This document shows, one piece after another, positions 24,176 through 31,767 of a stretch of 60,077 nt of DNA. The notes beneath the pieces were generated by a model. That model saw nothing but the letters and a program-made list of their open reading frames with translations, was not told the DNA's origin and made no database searches. Positions within the stretch are counted from its first letter, which is position 1, and each line of letters starts with the position of its first letter. The translations under genes were made by a program, and so were the position numbers. Source of the stretch: Atopostipes sp963558565 (GTDB lineage: Bacteria > Bacillota > Bacilli > Lactobacillales > Carnobacteriaceae_A); NCBI GenBank assembly GCA_963558565.1, contig CAUWGX010000011.1, positions 1 through 60,077 on the forward strand, given 5' to 3'.

Positions 24176-24400
24176 TTACCTTGCTCCACGTTTTGCTAAA
24201 GTAGTGTTTGTTAACTGGCGCATGAAGTTAGCAACTACACCATCTTTAGCTCCGCCATAATCTATTTGTTGTTCGTGCTCTGTCTGTGTGGATACTTTCC
24301 CACATAGTTTTCCTTGATAATAAAACTTCAACCACCCAAATTCTTCAATTAATTCGATGTTGTGTCTTTTGCACAACTTGTAAAGGTTTATATAGGTCAT
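24176..24400 (-). CDS. Small early phage protein, unknown
   Basis: 74 residues, basic, with a likely small alpha/beta fold (YINLYKLCKRHNIELIEEFG, WLKFYYQGKLCGKV). The ATG overlaps the preceding stop as ATGA, so it is translated in the same operon. No family recognised. Two cysteines do not make a clear metal site. Confidence 0.6.
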   Translation of the reverse strand: MTYINLYKLCKRHNIELIEEFGWLKFYYQGKLCGKVSTQTEHEQQIDYGGAKDGVVANFMRQLTNTTLAKRGAR

Positions 24401-24546
24401 TCTTCCACTTCCTTCTCAAACTCTTCATCGAATACCGCCAGATATGGTTTAGACCATTCTTTGTATTCTTGATCTGTCATATTCGCTATCATTTCATTCG
24501 CCTTCGGATTGCTGGTTATTATTCTTTTTTCTTTGTCTTTGCTCAT
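24397..24546 (-). CDS. Small acidic early protein
   Basis: 49 residues, reading SKDKEKRIITSNPKANEMIA then EYKEWSKPYLAVFDEEFEKE. It is joined to both neighbours by ATGA overlaps at 24546 and 24400, strong support for translation despite its size. Helical and charged; no known family. Possibly an early host-takeover protein, as many such phage genes are, but this is a guess from context. Confidence 0.6.
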   Translation of the reverse strand: MSKDKEKRIITSNPKANEMIANMTDQEYKEWSKPYLAVFDEEFEKEVEE

Positions 24547-24713
24547 TCTTCCGCCTCTATAACGTCCAATACATCCACATCTTCTATTTCACCCACGTTT
24601 ACTAGTATAGGTATAGGGTTGTTTCCTACAATATCCATGGCTTCGTCTTCGCTTTCCGCCTCAATCCACTGATGACCAGACATTGTTACTGCAACTAAAT
24701 ATTCATTACTCAT
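24543..24713 (-). CDS. Small acidic early protein
   Basis: 56 residues (SNEYLVAVTMSGHQWIDAES, EDEAMDIVGNNPIPILVNV), ending in a strongly acidic tail. It overlaps the DUF1642-like gene stop and shares an ATGA junction with the next gene. The repeated DE-rich pattern and beta-alpha layout recall small phage proteins that mimic DNA or bind host factors, but I do not recognise the family. Confidence 0.6.
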   Translation of the reverse strand: MSNEYLVAVTMSGHQWIEAESEDEAMDIVGNNPIPILVNVGEIEDVDVLDVIEAEE

Positions 24714-25324
24714 TCGTCCACCTCTTCTACTGGTTTAGCGAAATGTTCAAACCAAACATCGCCTTTTTCAAAACCCTTAATTTCTTTTTCGGTAAAAGCA
24801 TAAATATCATCTGTTGTATCTGTATAGTGTGTGGTTAGTCCATCATAATTCTTTCTCAATGACACATATCTCCAATTTGTTTTCATGTCAGGCAGTAAAA
24901 TGTAATACTTCGGTTCTTCTTCAATTTCATATCCATGTCGCCACGCTCTGACAAAGATCTCGAGATACTTTCTGATAAATCCATTAATTCTGTCGTCGCT
25001 CCAATTCATATGGACAGCTTGGGCAACTACATCGTATAAGCTCATTGTTCCTTTTTGATACTCAATAAAATCTGCTACATATTGTGAGATCTTTACTTTC
25101 TCTTGCTTTGGTACGAGTAATTTTTGTAGTTTATCTACCCGAATGTATTCAATGTGCTCAACTTCCCCTCTACCTGCACGTCTATAGAATTCTTTATTCT
25201 CATCAATCCACTCTTGCGATAGTGTTTCTGGCTCGTCTAGTTGGTCGATTTTATGTTTCACATATTCGCCCACATACAATTTGTCATCCTCAAACCATGA
25301 CTTTAATTCCTCTATGCTCTTCAC
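24710..25324 (-). CDS. DUF1642-like phage protein, 5' end frameshifted
   Basis: 204 residues from GTG 25324. The chain (KSIEELKSWFEDDKLYVGEY, EPETLSQEWIDENKE, EIKGFEKGDVWFEHFAKPV) matches DUF1642 proteins of Lactobacillales phages, of unknown role. The usual N-terminus is present upstream but out of frame: after ATG 25421 an A8 run leads to a stop, whereas with A7 the reading would be KKTIAKLIEEYENSLNKATP and continue in frame into this ORF. So the gene has a one-base insertion, or full-length protein is made by slippage on the A-run. Confidence 0.72.
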   Translation of the reverse strand: MKSIEELKSWFEDDKLYVGEYVKHKIDQLDEPETLSQEWIDENKEFYRRAGRGEVEHIEYIRVDKLQKLLVPKQEKVKISQYVADFIEYQKGTMSLYDVVAQAVHMNWSDDRINGFIRKYLEIFVRAWRHGYEIEEEPKYYILLPDMKTNWRYVSLRKNYDGLTTHYTDTTDDIYAFTEKEIKGFEKGDVWFEHFAKPVEEVDE

Positions 25325-25421
25325 TTCTGTTTCCTCGCTTTCAAAATTAATTGTCCAAGGGGTTGCTTTGTTTAGACTATTTTCATACTCCTCAATCAGT
25401 TTAGCAATTGTTTTTTTTCAT
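25325..25421 (-). other. Out-of-frame 5' part of the DUF1642 gene with A8 run
   Basis: AAAGGAG and ATG 25421 begin an ORF that, after eight A, stops within four codons. Removing one A restores an open frame in phase with 24710-25324. The strong ribosome site here and weak one at 25324 show this is the original start. A8 runs are known places for replication or transcription slippage in AT-rich bacteria. Confidence 0.7.
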
Positions 25422-25434
25422 TTGTTTTGCTCCT

Positions 25435-25680
25435 TTAATAAAATATGCCTTCGCTTGTCATTCCAAACTTATCTTCTGTCACAAAATGCTTGTACGGAAA
25501 CCCTGTAATAATACTAATCGCCCATATCTGCTCTAGAGTCGGCTCATATTTCCCCTTGTTAAAGCCATTTCTCCATCTTGCAACAGTTTGCCAACCTACA
25601 CCGAGTTCTTCCCCCAAATCAGCATTAGAAAGTTCACACAATACCATTGCTTCGGTTAATCTTTGAGGATTCCAACTCAT
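25435..25680 (-). CDS. Small helix-turn-helix (XRE-like) protein
   Basis: 81 residues. RLTEAMVLCELSNADLGEEL followed by GVGWQTVARWRNG is an XRE-type helix-turn-helix with the extended FNKGKYEPTLEQIWAISI segment. It should bind DNA and may tune early transcription. The ATG overlaps the preceding stop (25677-25680). Similar small HTH proteins occur singly in early phage operons; no partner operator is evident. Confidence 0.7.
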   Translation of the reverse strand: MSWNPQRLTEAMVLCELSNADLGEELGVGWQTVARWRNGFNKGKYEPTLEQIWAISIITGFPYKHFVTEDKFGMTSEGIFY

Positions 25681-25967
25681 TCTTCTTCCTCCAATAATTT
25701 AATAATGTCTTCTGCTATTTCTTCGCCAAAAGCAATCCATAATAAGTCTTTTCTCATAGTATCTAGTTGCCACTTAATCTCCTTTGCGGAACCTTCTCGT
25801 CTATCCTTCACTTGTCGGTCAAGGTTTTCCAAGTCAAATACTACATCTTCTAGTACCATTGCTAACTGTTTTAGTCGTTCCATTGTTTCGTTGTCGTGAT
25901 GTGTGTCTCCGTAAAATCCTATACCTTCCGTTAAGTCACTTCCTGTTATAATTGCTTTAACCTTCAT
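25677..25967 (-). CDS. Small early phage protein, unknown
   Basis: 96 residues, with a short beta start (KVKAIITGSDLTEGIGFYGD) then a long helical region (ERLKQLAMVLEDVVFDLENL). Both ends overlap neighbours by four bases, so it is part of the coupled early operon. No family recognised. The helical second half could dimerise. Confidence 0.6.
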   Translation of the reverse strand: MKVKAIITGSDLTEGIGFYGDTHHDNETMERLKQLAMVLEDVVFDLENLDRQVKDRREGSAKEIKWQLDTMRKDLLWIAFGEEIAEDIIKLLEEEE

Positions 25968-26146
25968 TCTTCTTCCTCCTTGTACGTTCCATACTCGATG
26001 ACAACAAAATTATCGTTTAACTTCATCACCTGTAAAACATCATGCCCATTAATCTCCAAGCTCTCTGATTTGTACCTAGGATTTCCCGCCTTGACTGTCT
26101 TAAAAAACGAATCTTTATTCGTTTTCTTAATTACCTCGTTGTTCAT
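25964..26146 (-). CDS. Small early phage protein, unknown
   Basis: 60 residues from ATG 26146, preferred over an upstream start at 26173 because GGAGG precedes it and it shares an ATGA overlap with the DUF1599 gene stop. NNEVIKKTNKDSFFKTVKAG, then HDVLQVMKLNDNFVVIEYGT gives a small beta-rich fold. Function unknown. Confidence 0.6.
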   Translation of the reverse strand: MNNEVIKKTNKDSFFKTVKAGNPRYKSESLEINGHDVLQVMKLNDNFVVIEYGTYKEEEE

Positions 26147-26670
26147 TTTTCTTCCTCCAATTCCATTGCCCACATCATTAAATAATTAGCCATGTCTAAA
26201 AGCGAATCTTCTAGTGCTTCGTCAGTCACCTTTTGTTCTCCTGATTCCACCAACTGCTCAATACGATTCATTTTATCGGAGATTCTAACGAGTGCCGAAA
26301 TATCCCCATACTTCTCATACGTTTTCCCAAAGCTATTTCCATAATCATGATTTTTATCTGCGTATATTCTGTTTAATTTCTCGCAGATGTCCTTGTGATG
26401 ATTAATTAAATCTAGTGGATCAGTGAGTTCCTTTAGTTGTTCTTGGTATTCTTTAGTTTCTTGGCTAATCTGCTCTTGGTAGGACTTATGGTTTCTTTCT
26501 TGGATCTTAATTGCTAGTGGTTCTGTTTCCATGAGTTCACTTACTTCGATGATTGGTGCGTCTGGATGCTCTGATTCTGCGACAATGTTAATCCAGTTAT
26601 ATCCTTGCTCTTCCAGCTCCTGCATTAACCACTCATATTCAGTTTTCGTTCTCGTTCTATATAATTTCAT
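26143..26670 (-). CDS. DUF1599 (nucleotide-modification-associated) protein
   Basis: 175 residues. The C-terminal half (KNHDYGNSFGKTYEKYGDIS, LVRISDKMNRIEQL, DSLLDMANYLMMWAMELE) matches DUF1599, a domain related in fold to MazG-type nucleotide pyrophosphohydrolases and common in phages. It may hydrolyse or process nucleotides to favour phage DNA synthesis; the family activity is not firmly known. The N-terminal 70 residues (TKTEYEWLMQELEEQGYNWI) are an extra alpha/beta region. It lies in the small early gene run with overlaps on both sides. Confidence 0.75.
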   Translation of the reverse strand: MKLYRTRTKTEYEWLMQELEEQGYNWINIVAESEHPDAPIIEVSELMETEPLAIKIQERNHKSYQEQISQETKEYQEQLKELTDPLDLINHHKDICEKLNRIYADKNHDYGNSFGKTYEKYGDISALVRISDKMNRIEQLVESGEQKVTDEALEDSLLDMANYLMMWAMELEEEK

Positions 26671-26831
26671 TCACTGTCCTCCTCATGTAAAATCAACAAT
26701 GCATGGTCAATAATTTCGTGTGCCGTGTATCGAATATCTTTAGCAGTTTCTTCGATCATTTCTGCTATCTCTTCTTTTGTTCCATTTTTAGAAATAAATT
26801 TTTGTTTTCTTGTTAAGTTATAAGTTTTCAT
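26667..26831 (-). CDS. Small early phage protein, unknown
   Basis: 54 residues: KTYNLTRKQKFISKNGTKEE then IAEMIEETAKDIRYTAHEII. AAAGGG lies upstream of the ATG, and the stop shares an ATGA overlap with the DUF1599 gene. Helical, slightly acidic toward the end. No known family; existence is supported by tight spacing and codon pattern. Confidence 0.6.
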   Translation of the reverse strand: MKTYNLTRKQKFISKNGTKEEIAEMIEETAKDIRYTAHEIIDHALLILHEEDSE

Positions 26832-27012
26832 TGGTATCTACCCTTTCTAGTTCAAATTTATCCACAACATCTACTGCAATATCGACCTTTACGCCGTTTA
26901 CCTGTCTAAATGTGATGCGCTGCCCTAGTTTTGTATTACTCGTACGAAACTCTGTCACTTTCGGATAAGACAACTTATTGCCATTTGTTTTAGTTACTGT
27001 GATTTTATACAT
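26818..27012 (-). CDS. Small early phage protein, unknown
   Basis: 64 residues from ATG 27012, chosen because GGAGGAG stands nine bases upstream. YKITVTKTNGNKLSYPKVTE, then GQRITFRQVNGVKVDIAVDV suggests a small beta-barrel-like protein. It overlaps the next gene start by 14 bases. Family not recognised; it sits between the HNHc-like gene and other small early genes. Confidence 0.6.
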   Translation of the reverse strand: MYKITVTKTNGNKLSYPKVTEFRTSNTKLGQRITFRQVNGVKVDIAVDVVDKFELERVDTNENL

Positions 27013-27017
27013 GGGAA

Positions 27018-27767
27018 TCACTCCTCCTCTTTGCTTCTTGATATTCCCCTTAATTCTTCCTCTTGTTCTTCCGTTAAGTAAGCTCCTTTTATTCTTAACT
27101 TCTTCAAGTCTTCAACTTTTAACTTGATAGGTGTTAGATGATATTTCTCCATAAAGGCCGTCCACCCTTTGTCATGTTGTTCCCTGTGTAGTGGATAGGA
27201 CAACATCATGAAGCGATGTTTTGAATGATCTACCTTTGTTCTATCTCGCCCCATTCCAACGGCTTCAAAATGGGCCAGCTGTGCGTTTTTTTGACCTGTT
27301 ATCCAACATATCCGATTCATTGTTAAGGCATAGTATAATTTGCTGTCGTCTTCTGCTAGGTAGAATTTTTGCTCATGAAACGGTATTCCGCTCTCAATAA
27401 AATATTCCAAAATGAACTGAATCAATTTTCTTGCAGTTTCCATTTTCATCTGCCCACGAGCAATACTTGGGAATTCAGGTAGTCCTTCTGCTTCCATAAA
27501 CTTAATTCTGAAAAGATCGCCCGATGTTCTTGCCGGATAACCTGTATAAGATTCATAATCTCCCATAAGCGCCCAGAAATAGTTTCTTTGTTCGTCGGAT
27601 ATACCACGCCTATCGTATATGTCCAGATAGGCATAGTATTTACCGTTTATTTTGAGTTTCTCGGCTTGTTCTTCATCTATTCGATCAATGAGCTCAAGAG
27701 TGACTAAATCTCCTCTACGAGCTATTATTTCGCCTCGTATTCCGTCTACTTTCTTTTCTTTTTCCAT
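27018..27767 (-). CDS. Putative HNHc nuclease (HNHc_6-like)
   Basis: 249 residues. The N-terminal third is beta-rich (GEIIARRGDLVTLELIDRID); the middle (DEQRNYFWALMGDYESYTGY) is typical of NinB/YqaN-like phage recombination proteins; the C-terminal part has RICWITGQKNAQLAHFEAVG MGRDRTKVDH-type histidines and HREQHDKGW, the pattern called Putative HNHc nuclease. Likely a recombination or end-processing nuclease in the replication cluster, next to SSB. Catalytic action is inferred from family membership. Confidence 0.72.
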   Translation of the reverse strand: MEKEKKVDGIRGEIIARRGDLVTLELIDRIDEEQAEKLKINGKYYAYLDIYDRRGISDEQRNYFWALMGDYESYTGYPARTSGDLFRIKFMEAEGLPEFPSIARGQMKMETARKLIQFILEYFIESGIPFHEQKFYLAEDDSKLYYALTMNRICWITGQKNAQLAHFEAVGMGRDRTKVDHSKHRFMMLSYPLHREQHDKGWTAFMEKYHLTPIKLKVEDLKKLRIKGAYLTEEQEEELRGISRSKEEE

Positions 27768-27779
27768 TCAATCACTCCA

Positions 27780-28241
27780 TCAGAATGGGAGATCATCATT
27801 AGAGATGTCCGTCACATCGTCACTGCTAGCAAACGGATCCTCATCAAAACCTGCATTCGTAAACGGATTATCGTTGCTTTGTTGGTTGTTCCGTTGTGGC
27901 TGGTTGTTTTGCGGATTGTAATTATTTTGTTGCTGATTCTGGTTGCCTGTATCTACAAAAGTAATCATCCGTGCAATGACTTCTGTTGATGTTATTTCCA
28001 CGCCGTCTTTGTTTGTATATTTATTTGTTGTAAGTGATCCTGAAATGCCAATCTTTGATCCTTTGCCGCAGTACCGATTGATAAGCTCTGCTGTCTTTTC
28101 CCAAGCTGTAATCCGAAACCAATTTACTTTGTCTCGTCCTTCATTCACTGCGATATTAAAATTTAATACTGATTTCCCACTGTTCGTCTGTCTTAGTTCT
28201 AAATCATGGCCAATATTTCCAATTAAATTCACTGAATTCAT
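27780..28241 (-). CDS. ssb: Single-stranded DNA-binding protein
   Basis: 153 residues, typical bacterial/phage SSB: OB fold beginning NSVNLIGNIGHDLELRQTNSG KSVLNFNIAV-type strands, WFRITAWEKTAELINRYCGKG, GSLTTNKYTNKDG, then a Q/N-rich linker and the acidic tip DISNDDLPF that recruits partner proteins. It protects ssDNA during phage replication and annealing and likely works with Bet, RusA-like and DnaC-like products from the same operon. The gene overlaps its upstream neighbour by four bases. Confidence 0.94.
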   Translation of the reverse strand: MNSVNLIGNIGHDLELRQTNSGKSVLNFNIAVNEGRDKVNWFRITAWEKTAELINRYCGKGSKIGISGSLTTNKYTNKDGVEITSTEVIARMITFVDTGNQNQQQNNYNPQNNQPQRNNQQSNDNPFTNAGFDEDPFASSDDVTDISNDDLPF

Positions 28242-28450
28242 TTAAGTCGTCCTTTCCTTTGTTGATCGAGCGCCAATAGAAATACGTTGTCGGCGCTCAT
28301 GTTTAAATCTTCTGCGACTTGATTAACGATGACGATTGTTTTTTTCGTATGCTTGCTATACTCTTTCCAGTACATTCGAAACTTTGCAATCTCAACATCT
28401 GTATAATCAAATCTCAATTCTTCGTCATCTAATATAATTATCTGTTCCAT
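28238..28450 (-). CDS. Small early phage protein, unknown
   Basis: 70 residues, acidic start (EQIIILDDEELRFDYTDVEI) then a helical basic end (LLALDQQRKGRLK). It overlaps ssb by four bases. The middle (VNQVAEDLNMSADNVFLLAL) resembles a short helical DNA- or protein-binding segment. No family recognised. Confidence 0.6.
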   Translation of the reverse strand: MEQIIILDDEELRFDYTDVEIAKFRMYWKEYSKHTKKTIVIVNQVAEDLNMSADNVFLLALDQQRKGRLK

Positions 28451-28461
28451 TCTGTCACTTC

Positions 28462-29025
28462 CTAAATCGCACTTATTTCTACACGTTCATATTCTTGTAA
28501 GTATCTAACTTTAAATCTTTCGCTCTCTCCGTCACCAAATGTTATTATTTTACTAAAATAACTTTCAGTAAATCCAAAATGCCTTGAAGCGGTAGCGCCA
28601 TTTTTGAATATAATCTCTATACCTTTCTCTTTGTCATAAACACATATCTGTTTGCCTTTAGTCTTTGGAGAGACTGTGTATGCCCTTGTCATATCCAACA
28701 AACCTTTCTTCTGGGCATGTTCCATGTTTTCTGAACGAGTTACCCATTCCAGATTAGTAAAATGATTATTCATCTTATTTCCATCAATATGATTAACTTC
28801 TTCTTTTCCCTCGTTGTTTTCTACAAACGCTTTAGCTACCAGACGATGTACCGAATATCTTTTCCTTTCCCCAGCGTTATATAAAAACAAACCTAGGTAT
28901 CCCCATGTATTAGGTGAACTTTTAACTTCTCTTCCTCTATTGATATTCTTGACTTTACCCCAATTAGACACTTCGTAATTAGGGTATTTTTTAATGCTTT
29001 TCCAAATTTCTTTATTCTCAACCAT
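28462..29025 (-). CDS. HNH homing-type endonuclease (NUMOD4-HNH)
   Basis: 187 residues from ATG 29025 (AGAAGGGGTGAG upstream); a longer frame to 29112 overlaps the RusA-like gene and is rejected. NUMOD4 opening (EIWKSIKKYPNYEVSNWGKV), HNH motif (VHRLVAKAF then EEVNHIDGNKMNNHFTNLEW) and a C-terminal NUMOD1-like DNA-binding part (GATASRHFGFTESYFSKII). Free-standing homing nuclease family, selfish mobile gene inserted directly behind the RusA-like stop, whose codons it shares for its ribosome site. It may also assist packaging, as some phage HNH proteins do. Confidence 0.88.
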   Translation of the reverse strand: MVENKEIWKSIKKYPNYEVSNWGKVKNINRGREVKSSPNTWGYLGLFLYNAGERKRYSVHRLVAKAFVENNEGKEEVNHIDGNKMNNHFTNLEWVTRSENMEHAQKKGLLDMTRAYTVSPKTKGKQICVYDKEKGIEIIFKNGATASRHFGFTESYFSKIITFGDGESERFKVRYLQEYERVEISAI

Positions 29026-29030
29026 GGATC

Positions 29031-29402
29031 TCACCCCTTCTCGTAAATTTCCACCCTCGGATTTTCTTTGTCGACAAAGAAAGCATCTGTCCACTCTGTT
29101 GTAAATTTCCAATTATCATTTTTGATTAACCCGGCACTTTGCATTCCGTCAAAAATGTATTTTCTAGAAAATGCTCGGTTGTCCGGGTCAACCCGCCTAT
29201 TTTCACAGTACCAGTCAAATTTCATATTGACTGGTAACTCGCCAAGTTCAAATCCTTTATTCATGGCCTGTCGGACGTATGTAGCACATAAATTTGTTGC
29301 ATTCTTCTTCATCGTTGCGCCACCAAAGCGATTAGAGCGGTTTGCATTATCATGTTCATTTAACGTCGGTATGCCTTTAAGAGGTATTACAATCTTGTTC
29401 AC
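29031..29402 (-). CDS. RusA-like Holliday junction resolvase
   Basis: 123 residues. IVIPLKGIPTLNEHDNANRS at the start, then the acidic core VDPDNRAFSRKYIFDGMQSAG LIKNDNWKF-type motif with the aspartates of RusA (DPDN and ND), and EIYEKG at the end. RusA enzymes cut four-way junctions made by recombination, which suits a phage with Bet and an exonuclease. It overlaps the upstream gene by four bases. Confidence is good because the DPDN..ND pattern is characteristic. Confidence 0.8.
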   Translation of the reverse strand: MNKIVIPLKGIPTLNEHDNANRSNRFGGATMKKNATNLCATYVRQAMNKGFELGELPVNMKFDWYCENRRVDPDNRAFSRKYIFDGMQSAGLIKNDNWKFTTEWTDAFFVDKENPRVEIYEKG

Positions 29403-29614
29403 TCAACCGCCTCAACATTTCTATACTCATTCATTCCTGTTTCTTCGTTAAACACGGCTTTTCCTACCGCTGTGCCGCCCCAAATCTTTGCGCGACTGAT
29501 TGCCTGTTTCTTTGTATTACAAGCGTGTACCCAAGATTCTCCGTTGAATATACGCCAGCTTCCATCAAAGTCTTTTTCATAATCATCAATTGTTAAGTGT
29601 TCTTCTACTCGCAT
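29399..29614 (-). CDS. Small early phage protein, unknown
   Basis: 71 residues: IDDYEKDFDGSWRIFNGESW, then TKKQAISRAKIWGGTAVGKA. Single compact alpha/beta domain, four-base overlap with the RusA-like gene. It reads like small phage proteins near RusA, but no named family is recognised. Confidence 0.6.
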   Translation of the reverse strand: MRVEEHLTIDDYEKDFDGSWRIFNGESWVHACNTKKQAISRAKIWGGTAVGKAVFNEETGMNEYRNVEAVE

Positions 29615-29624
29615 TCACTCACTC

Positions 29625-30449
29625 CTAAAATTCTAATTTTGCTCGCTTATCTGTTGTTTGATTAAACGTCAATAACCCCCGTTCTTTGCTGATACCTCGG
29701 TACAAGCGACTGATTAATCTAGCGTCATACATTTTGCTGATTTCTATACTGTTTAAATTTGTTGTGGTTATCGTTGCTTTGTCTTGTCGTCCATCTAGTA
29801 CAGCAACTAAGGTACGATTAATAAAATCACTGGCAGTTTTGTTTGTTTTGATTGCTCCACTCTCGGCACCTAAGTCATCTAACACTAATACTTCAGGCTT
29901 TTGCAATATTGAAATTGTTCTGTCTTGTGTGAAATGTGATTCAGGATTGTTGAAACTATCTTGAATCTTTCGAATAAGCTCCCCAGTCGATATAAACAAA
30001 CACTTTTTAGGCTCTTCGCTGAATTCATTTATTGCTCGAAGCATTGCCATAGCCAAATGGCTTTTCCCAGCTCCTGCATTACCACTCATTAACACGTTAT
30101 AGTATTTTCCGTTTCTAAAATCATTGGCCATTATCAACGCTTGTTCTTTATTTCGCTTCTCTTCTTCTGACTGATCTTCAAAGTTTTGAAAAGTAGCGCC
30201 TTTAATTGATTTATCCGATAAAATCGAACGTTCATTTAACCATCGTCGGCTTTTATCTTCTTCTGATTTCAAAGCTTTCAGGATAAGCTCTTGTTCCTCT
30301 TGTGCTATTCGTTCTTTTGTACAAACTAAGCAAAATGGCTTTGAATCTGGATGTTTTACAAGTGGTACCTCGTGTTTATTACAGTTATCAAATGTTGTTT
30401 CTAAATCGTTTAATTCGTCAAACTCCATGCTAGAACTCAAGTCCTCCAT
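29625..30449 (-). CDS. DnaC/DnaI-like helicase loader (AAA+)
   Basis: About 274 residues from ATG 30449 (GGAGGG 7 bases upstream; a start at 30464 is possible). A Cys-containing N-terminal part (NCNKHEVPLVKHPDSKPFCL VC) is followed by an AAA+ core: Walker A GNAGAGKSHLA, Walker B VLVLDDLG, sensor-1 ATITTTNLN and sensor-2-like ISRLYRG. It loads replicative helicase at the phage origin with the replisome organiser encoded just upstream. The gene overlaps that gene's end, so the two are co-translated. Confidence 0.9.
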   Translation of the reverse strand: MEDLSSSMEFDELNDLETTFDNCNKHEVPLVKHPDSKPFCLVCTKERIAQEEQELILKALKSEEDKSRRWLNERSILSDKSIKGATFQNFEDQSEEEKRNKEQALIMANDFRNGKYYNVLMSGNAGAGKSHLAMAMLRAINEFSEEPKKCLFISTGELIRKIQDSFNNPESHFTQDRTISILQKPEVLVLDDLGAESGAIKTNKTASDFINRTLVAVLDGRQDKATITTTNLNSIEISKMYDARLISRLYRGISKERGLLTFNQTTDKRAKLEF

Positions 30450-31242
30450 AGCTATTCCCTCCATTACTATTGTTTGATGTAGGTTGATTTAAATACCCTT
30501 CAAATTTTGTTCCGAATAATGTTTCGGGTCTTAAATATTGAGACATATCTGTTCCTTTCCATTCAGCAACTTTTATATCAATTACTTGCTCAAAGTCTTT
30601 AGGTTTAAAACCCTCATTCCATCTAGCTTTAATTAATCGTTTTGTTTTATCAGTAGTGTGTCTAAAACTTCTATCTGCTTTTTTGTTTAAATGATCAATA
30701 ATTTCTTTGTAAGGAATTTGCGGTTCCGCTTTAGCGGGACTATGCTTTTCATCTATATCTTTATCTAACTCTTTATCTAACTCTAACTCTATCTCTGTGT
30801 TACTTTTTGTTACACCGGCGTTACTTTGTAACTTTTTTTGTTCAACTTGTTGCTCCAGAGCCTTTTCTTTAGCTCTATGTTTTCTTACGCGTCGAGCAAC
30901 TTCTGTCTCGCTACCAATCATTTCATTAATTTGCTTCATGTATATTTCGCCGGTTTCTAATCTTTCGATTAAACCAATTTGTTCAAAGGCTGTCATTGCT
31001 GTATTCACTGTGTCTATATTGGTATTTGTTAGTTTCGATAACGCCTTTGTATCATATGGTATTAAGGTTTCACCCACATACCTGATCAAATGTCCGTCAT
31101 CTTTCAATGATCGAAGCGCTAATTTAAGGTAAAATATAACGTAATCTTTCCCGTTTTCTTGTTCTTCTAACCACGTAATTGTGTCATCTTCAAAAAAGTT
31201 CTCATTTAGCTTCAACCAGTAATATCGTTTGTTCTCACTCAT
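30430..31242 (-). CDS. Replisome organiser protein
   Basis: About 270 residues from ATG 31242, which overlaps the HNH gene's stop as ATGA. The N-terminal domain (YYWLKLNENFFEDDTITWLE, LALRSLKDDGHLIRY, ALSKLTNTNIDTVNTAM) is the phage replisome organiser winged-helix. A KHRAKEKALEQQVEQ linker with repeated charged ELDKELDKD follows. The C-terminal part (FRHTTDKTKRLIKARWNEGF, QYLRPETLFGTKFEGYL) is the conserved phage C-terminal (TIGR02220-like) domain. It binds the origin, often within its own gene, and recruits the loader. No clear iterons were found by eye in the linker. Confidence 0.88.
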   Translation of the reverse strand: MSENKRYYWLKLNENFFEDDTITWLEEQENGKDYVIFYLKLALRSLKDDGHLIRYVGETLIPYDTKALSKLTNTNIDTVNTAMTAFEQIGLIERLETGEIYMKQINEMIGSETEVARRVRKHRAKEKALEQQVEQKKLQSNAGVTKSNTEIELELDKELDKDIDEKHSPAKAEPQIPYKEIIDHLNKKADRSFRHTTDKTKRLIKARWNEGFKPKDFEQVIDIKVAEWKGTDMSQYLRPETLFGTKFEGYLNQPTSNNSNGGNSYGGLEF

Positions 31243-31751
31243 TTTTCTAACCACTCTTCTAACGTTTTATCTTTTTTAGACCTATTGCAACTTCTGCAAG
31301 CGCAAACCAGATTGTTTAAAACATCAAGTCCGCCTTTCGCTCGAGGTATAACATGATCTGCTTCAAAAGGTCCTTTTTCATCGCCACAATAAACACATTT
31401 AAAGTTGTCTCTTTCCAATACAAGCCTTCTTAAATCTTTCATTTTATTAGGGTTTACCACACACTCTCTATCGAACGTGGCATAGTTTTCAAAATTGTTT
31501 ACAGTGATAATTCCATAACCTTCTTTTACCATTTTTAAATCGAAGAAAACCTCGCTAGGAATATCTTCTTCCCCTTCTATTAAGTAAGAATAAGTACCCT
31601 CGCTAACTAATTTTCTTTGTCGACCGACTTTCATAAGAATGTCAATCCACTCAATTAACAAACTATTCGCATTTGGCAAAGCTTTAATTAATTTAATATT
31701 TTCATCGTCAAACATATTCACAGATAGTTTTATCCACTTAATGTCTGCCAT
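31239..31751 (-). CDS. Fusion of replisome-organiser N-domain with HNH nuclease
   Basis: 170 residues. Residues 1 to about 90 (IKWIKLSVNMFDDENIKLIK, then WIDILMKVGRQRKLVS) resemble the N-terminal domain of phage replisome organisers. From about 105 a complete HNH nuclease follows (LERDNFKCVYCGDEK, FEADHVIPRAKGGLDVLNNL, CRSCNRSKKDK) with both CxxC pairs and the DH core. It precedes a full replisome organiser gene with a similar N-domain, so an HNH gene may have captured part of one. Activity on the origin or at the partner gene is possible, unproven. Confidence 0.82.
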   Translation of the reverse strand: MADIKWIKLSVNMFDDENIKLIKALPNANSLLIEWIDILMKVGRQRKLVSEGTYSYLIEGEEDIPSEVFFDLKMVKEGYGIITVNNFENYATFDRECVVNPNKMKDLRRLVLERDNFKCVYCGDEKGPFEADHVIPRAKGGLDVLNNLVCACRSCNRSKKDKTLEEWLEK

Positions 31752-31767
31752 GGCTTAACTTCCTTTC

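Noticed and set aside
28462..29112. 216-residue start of the HNH gene
   Set aside because: The extra codons overlap the RusA-like gene and lack a ribosome site; ATG 29025 fits the NUMOD4 start.
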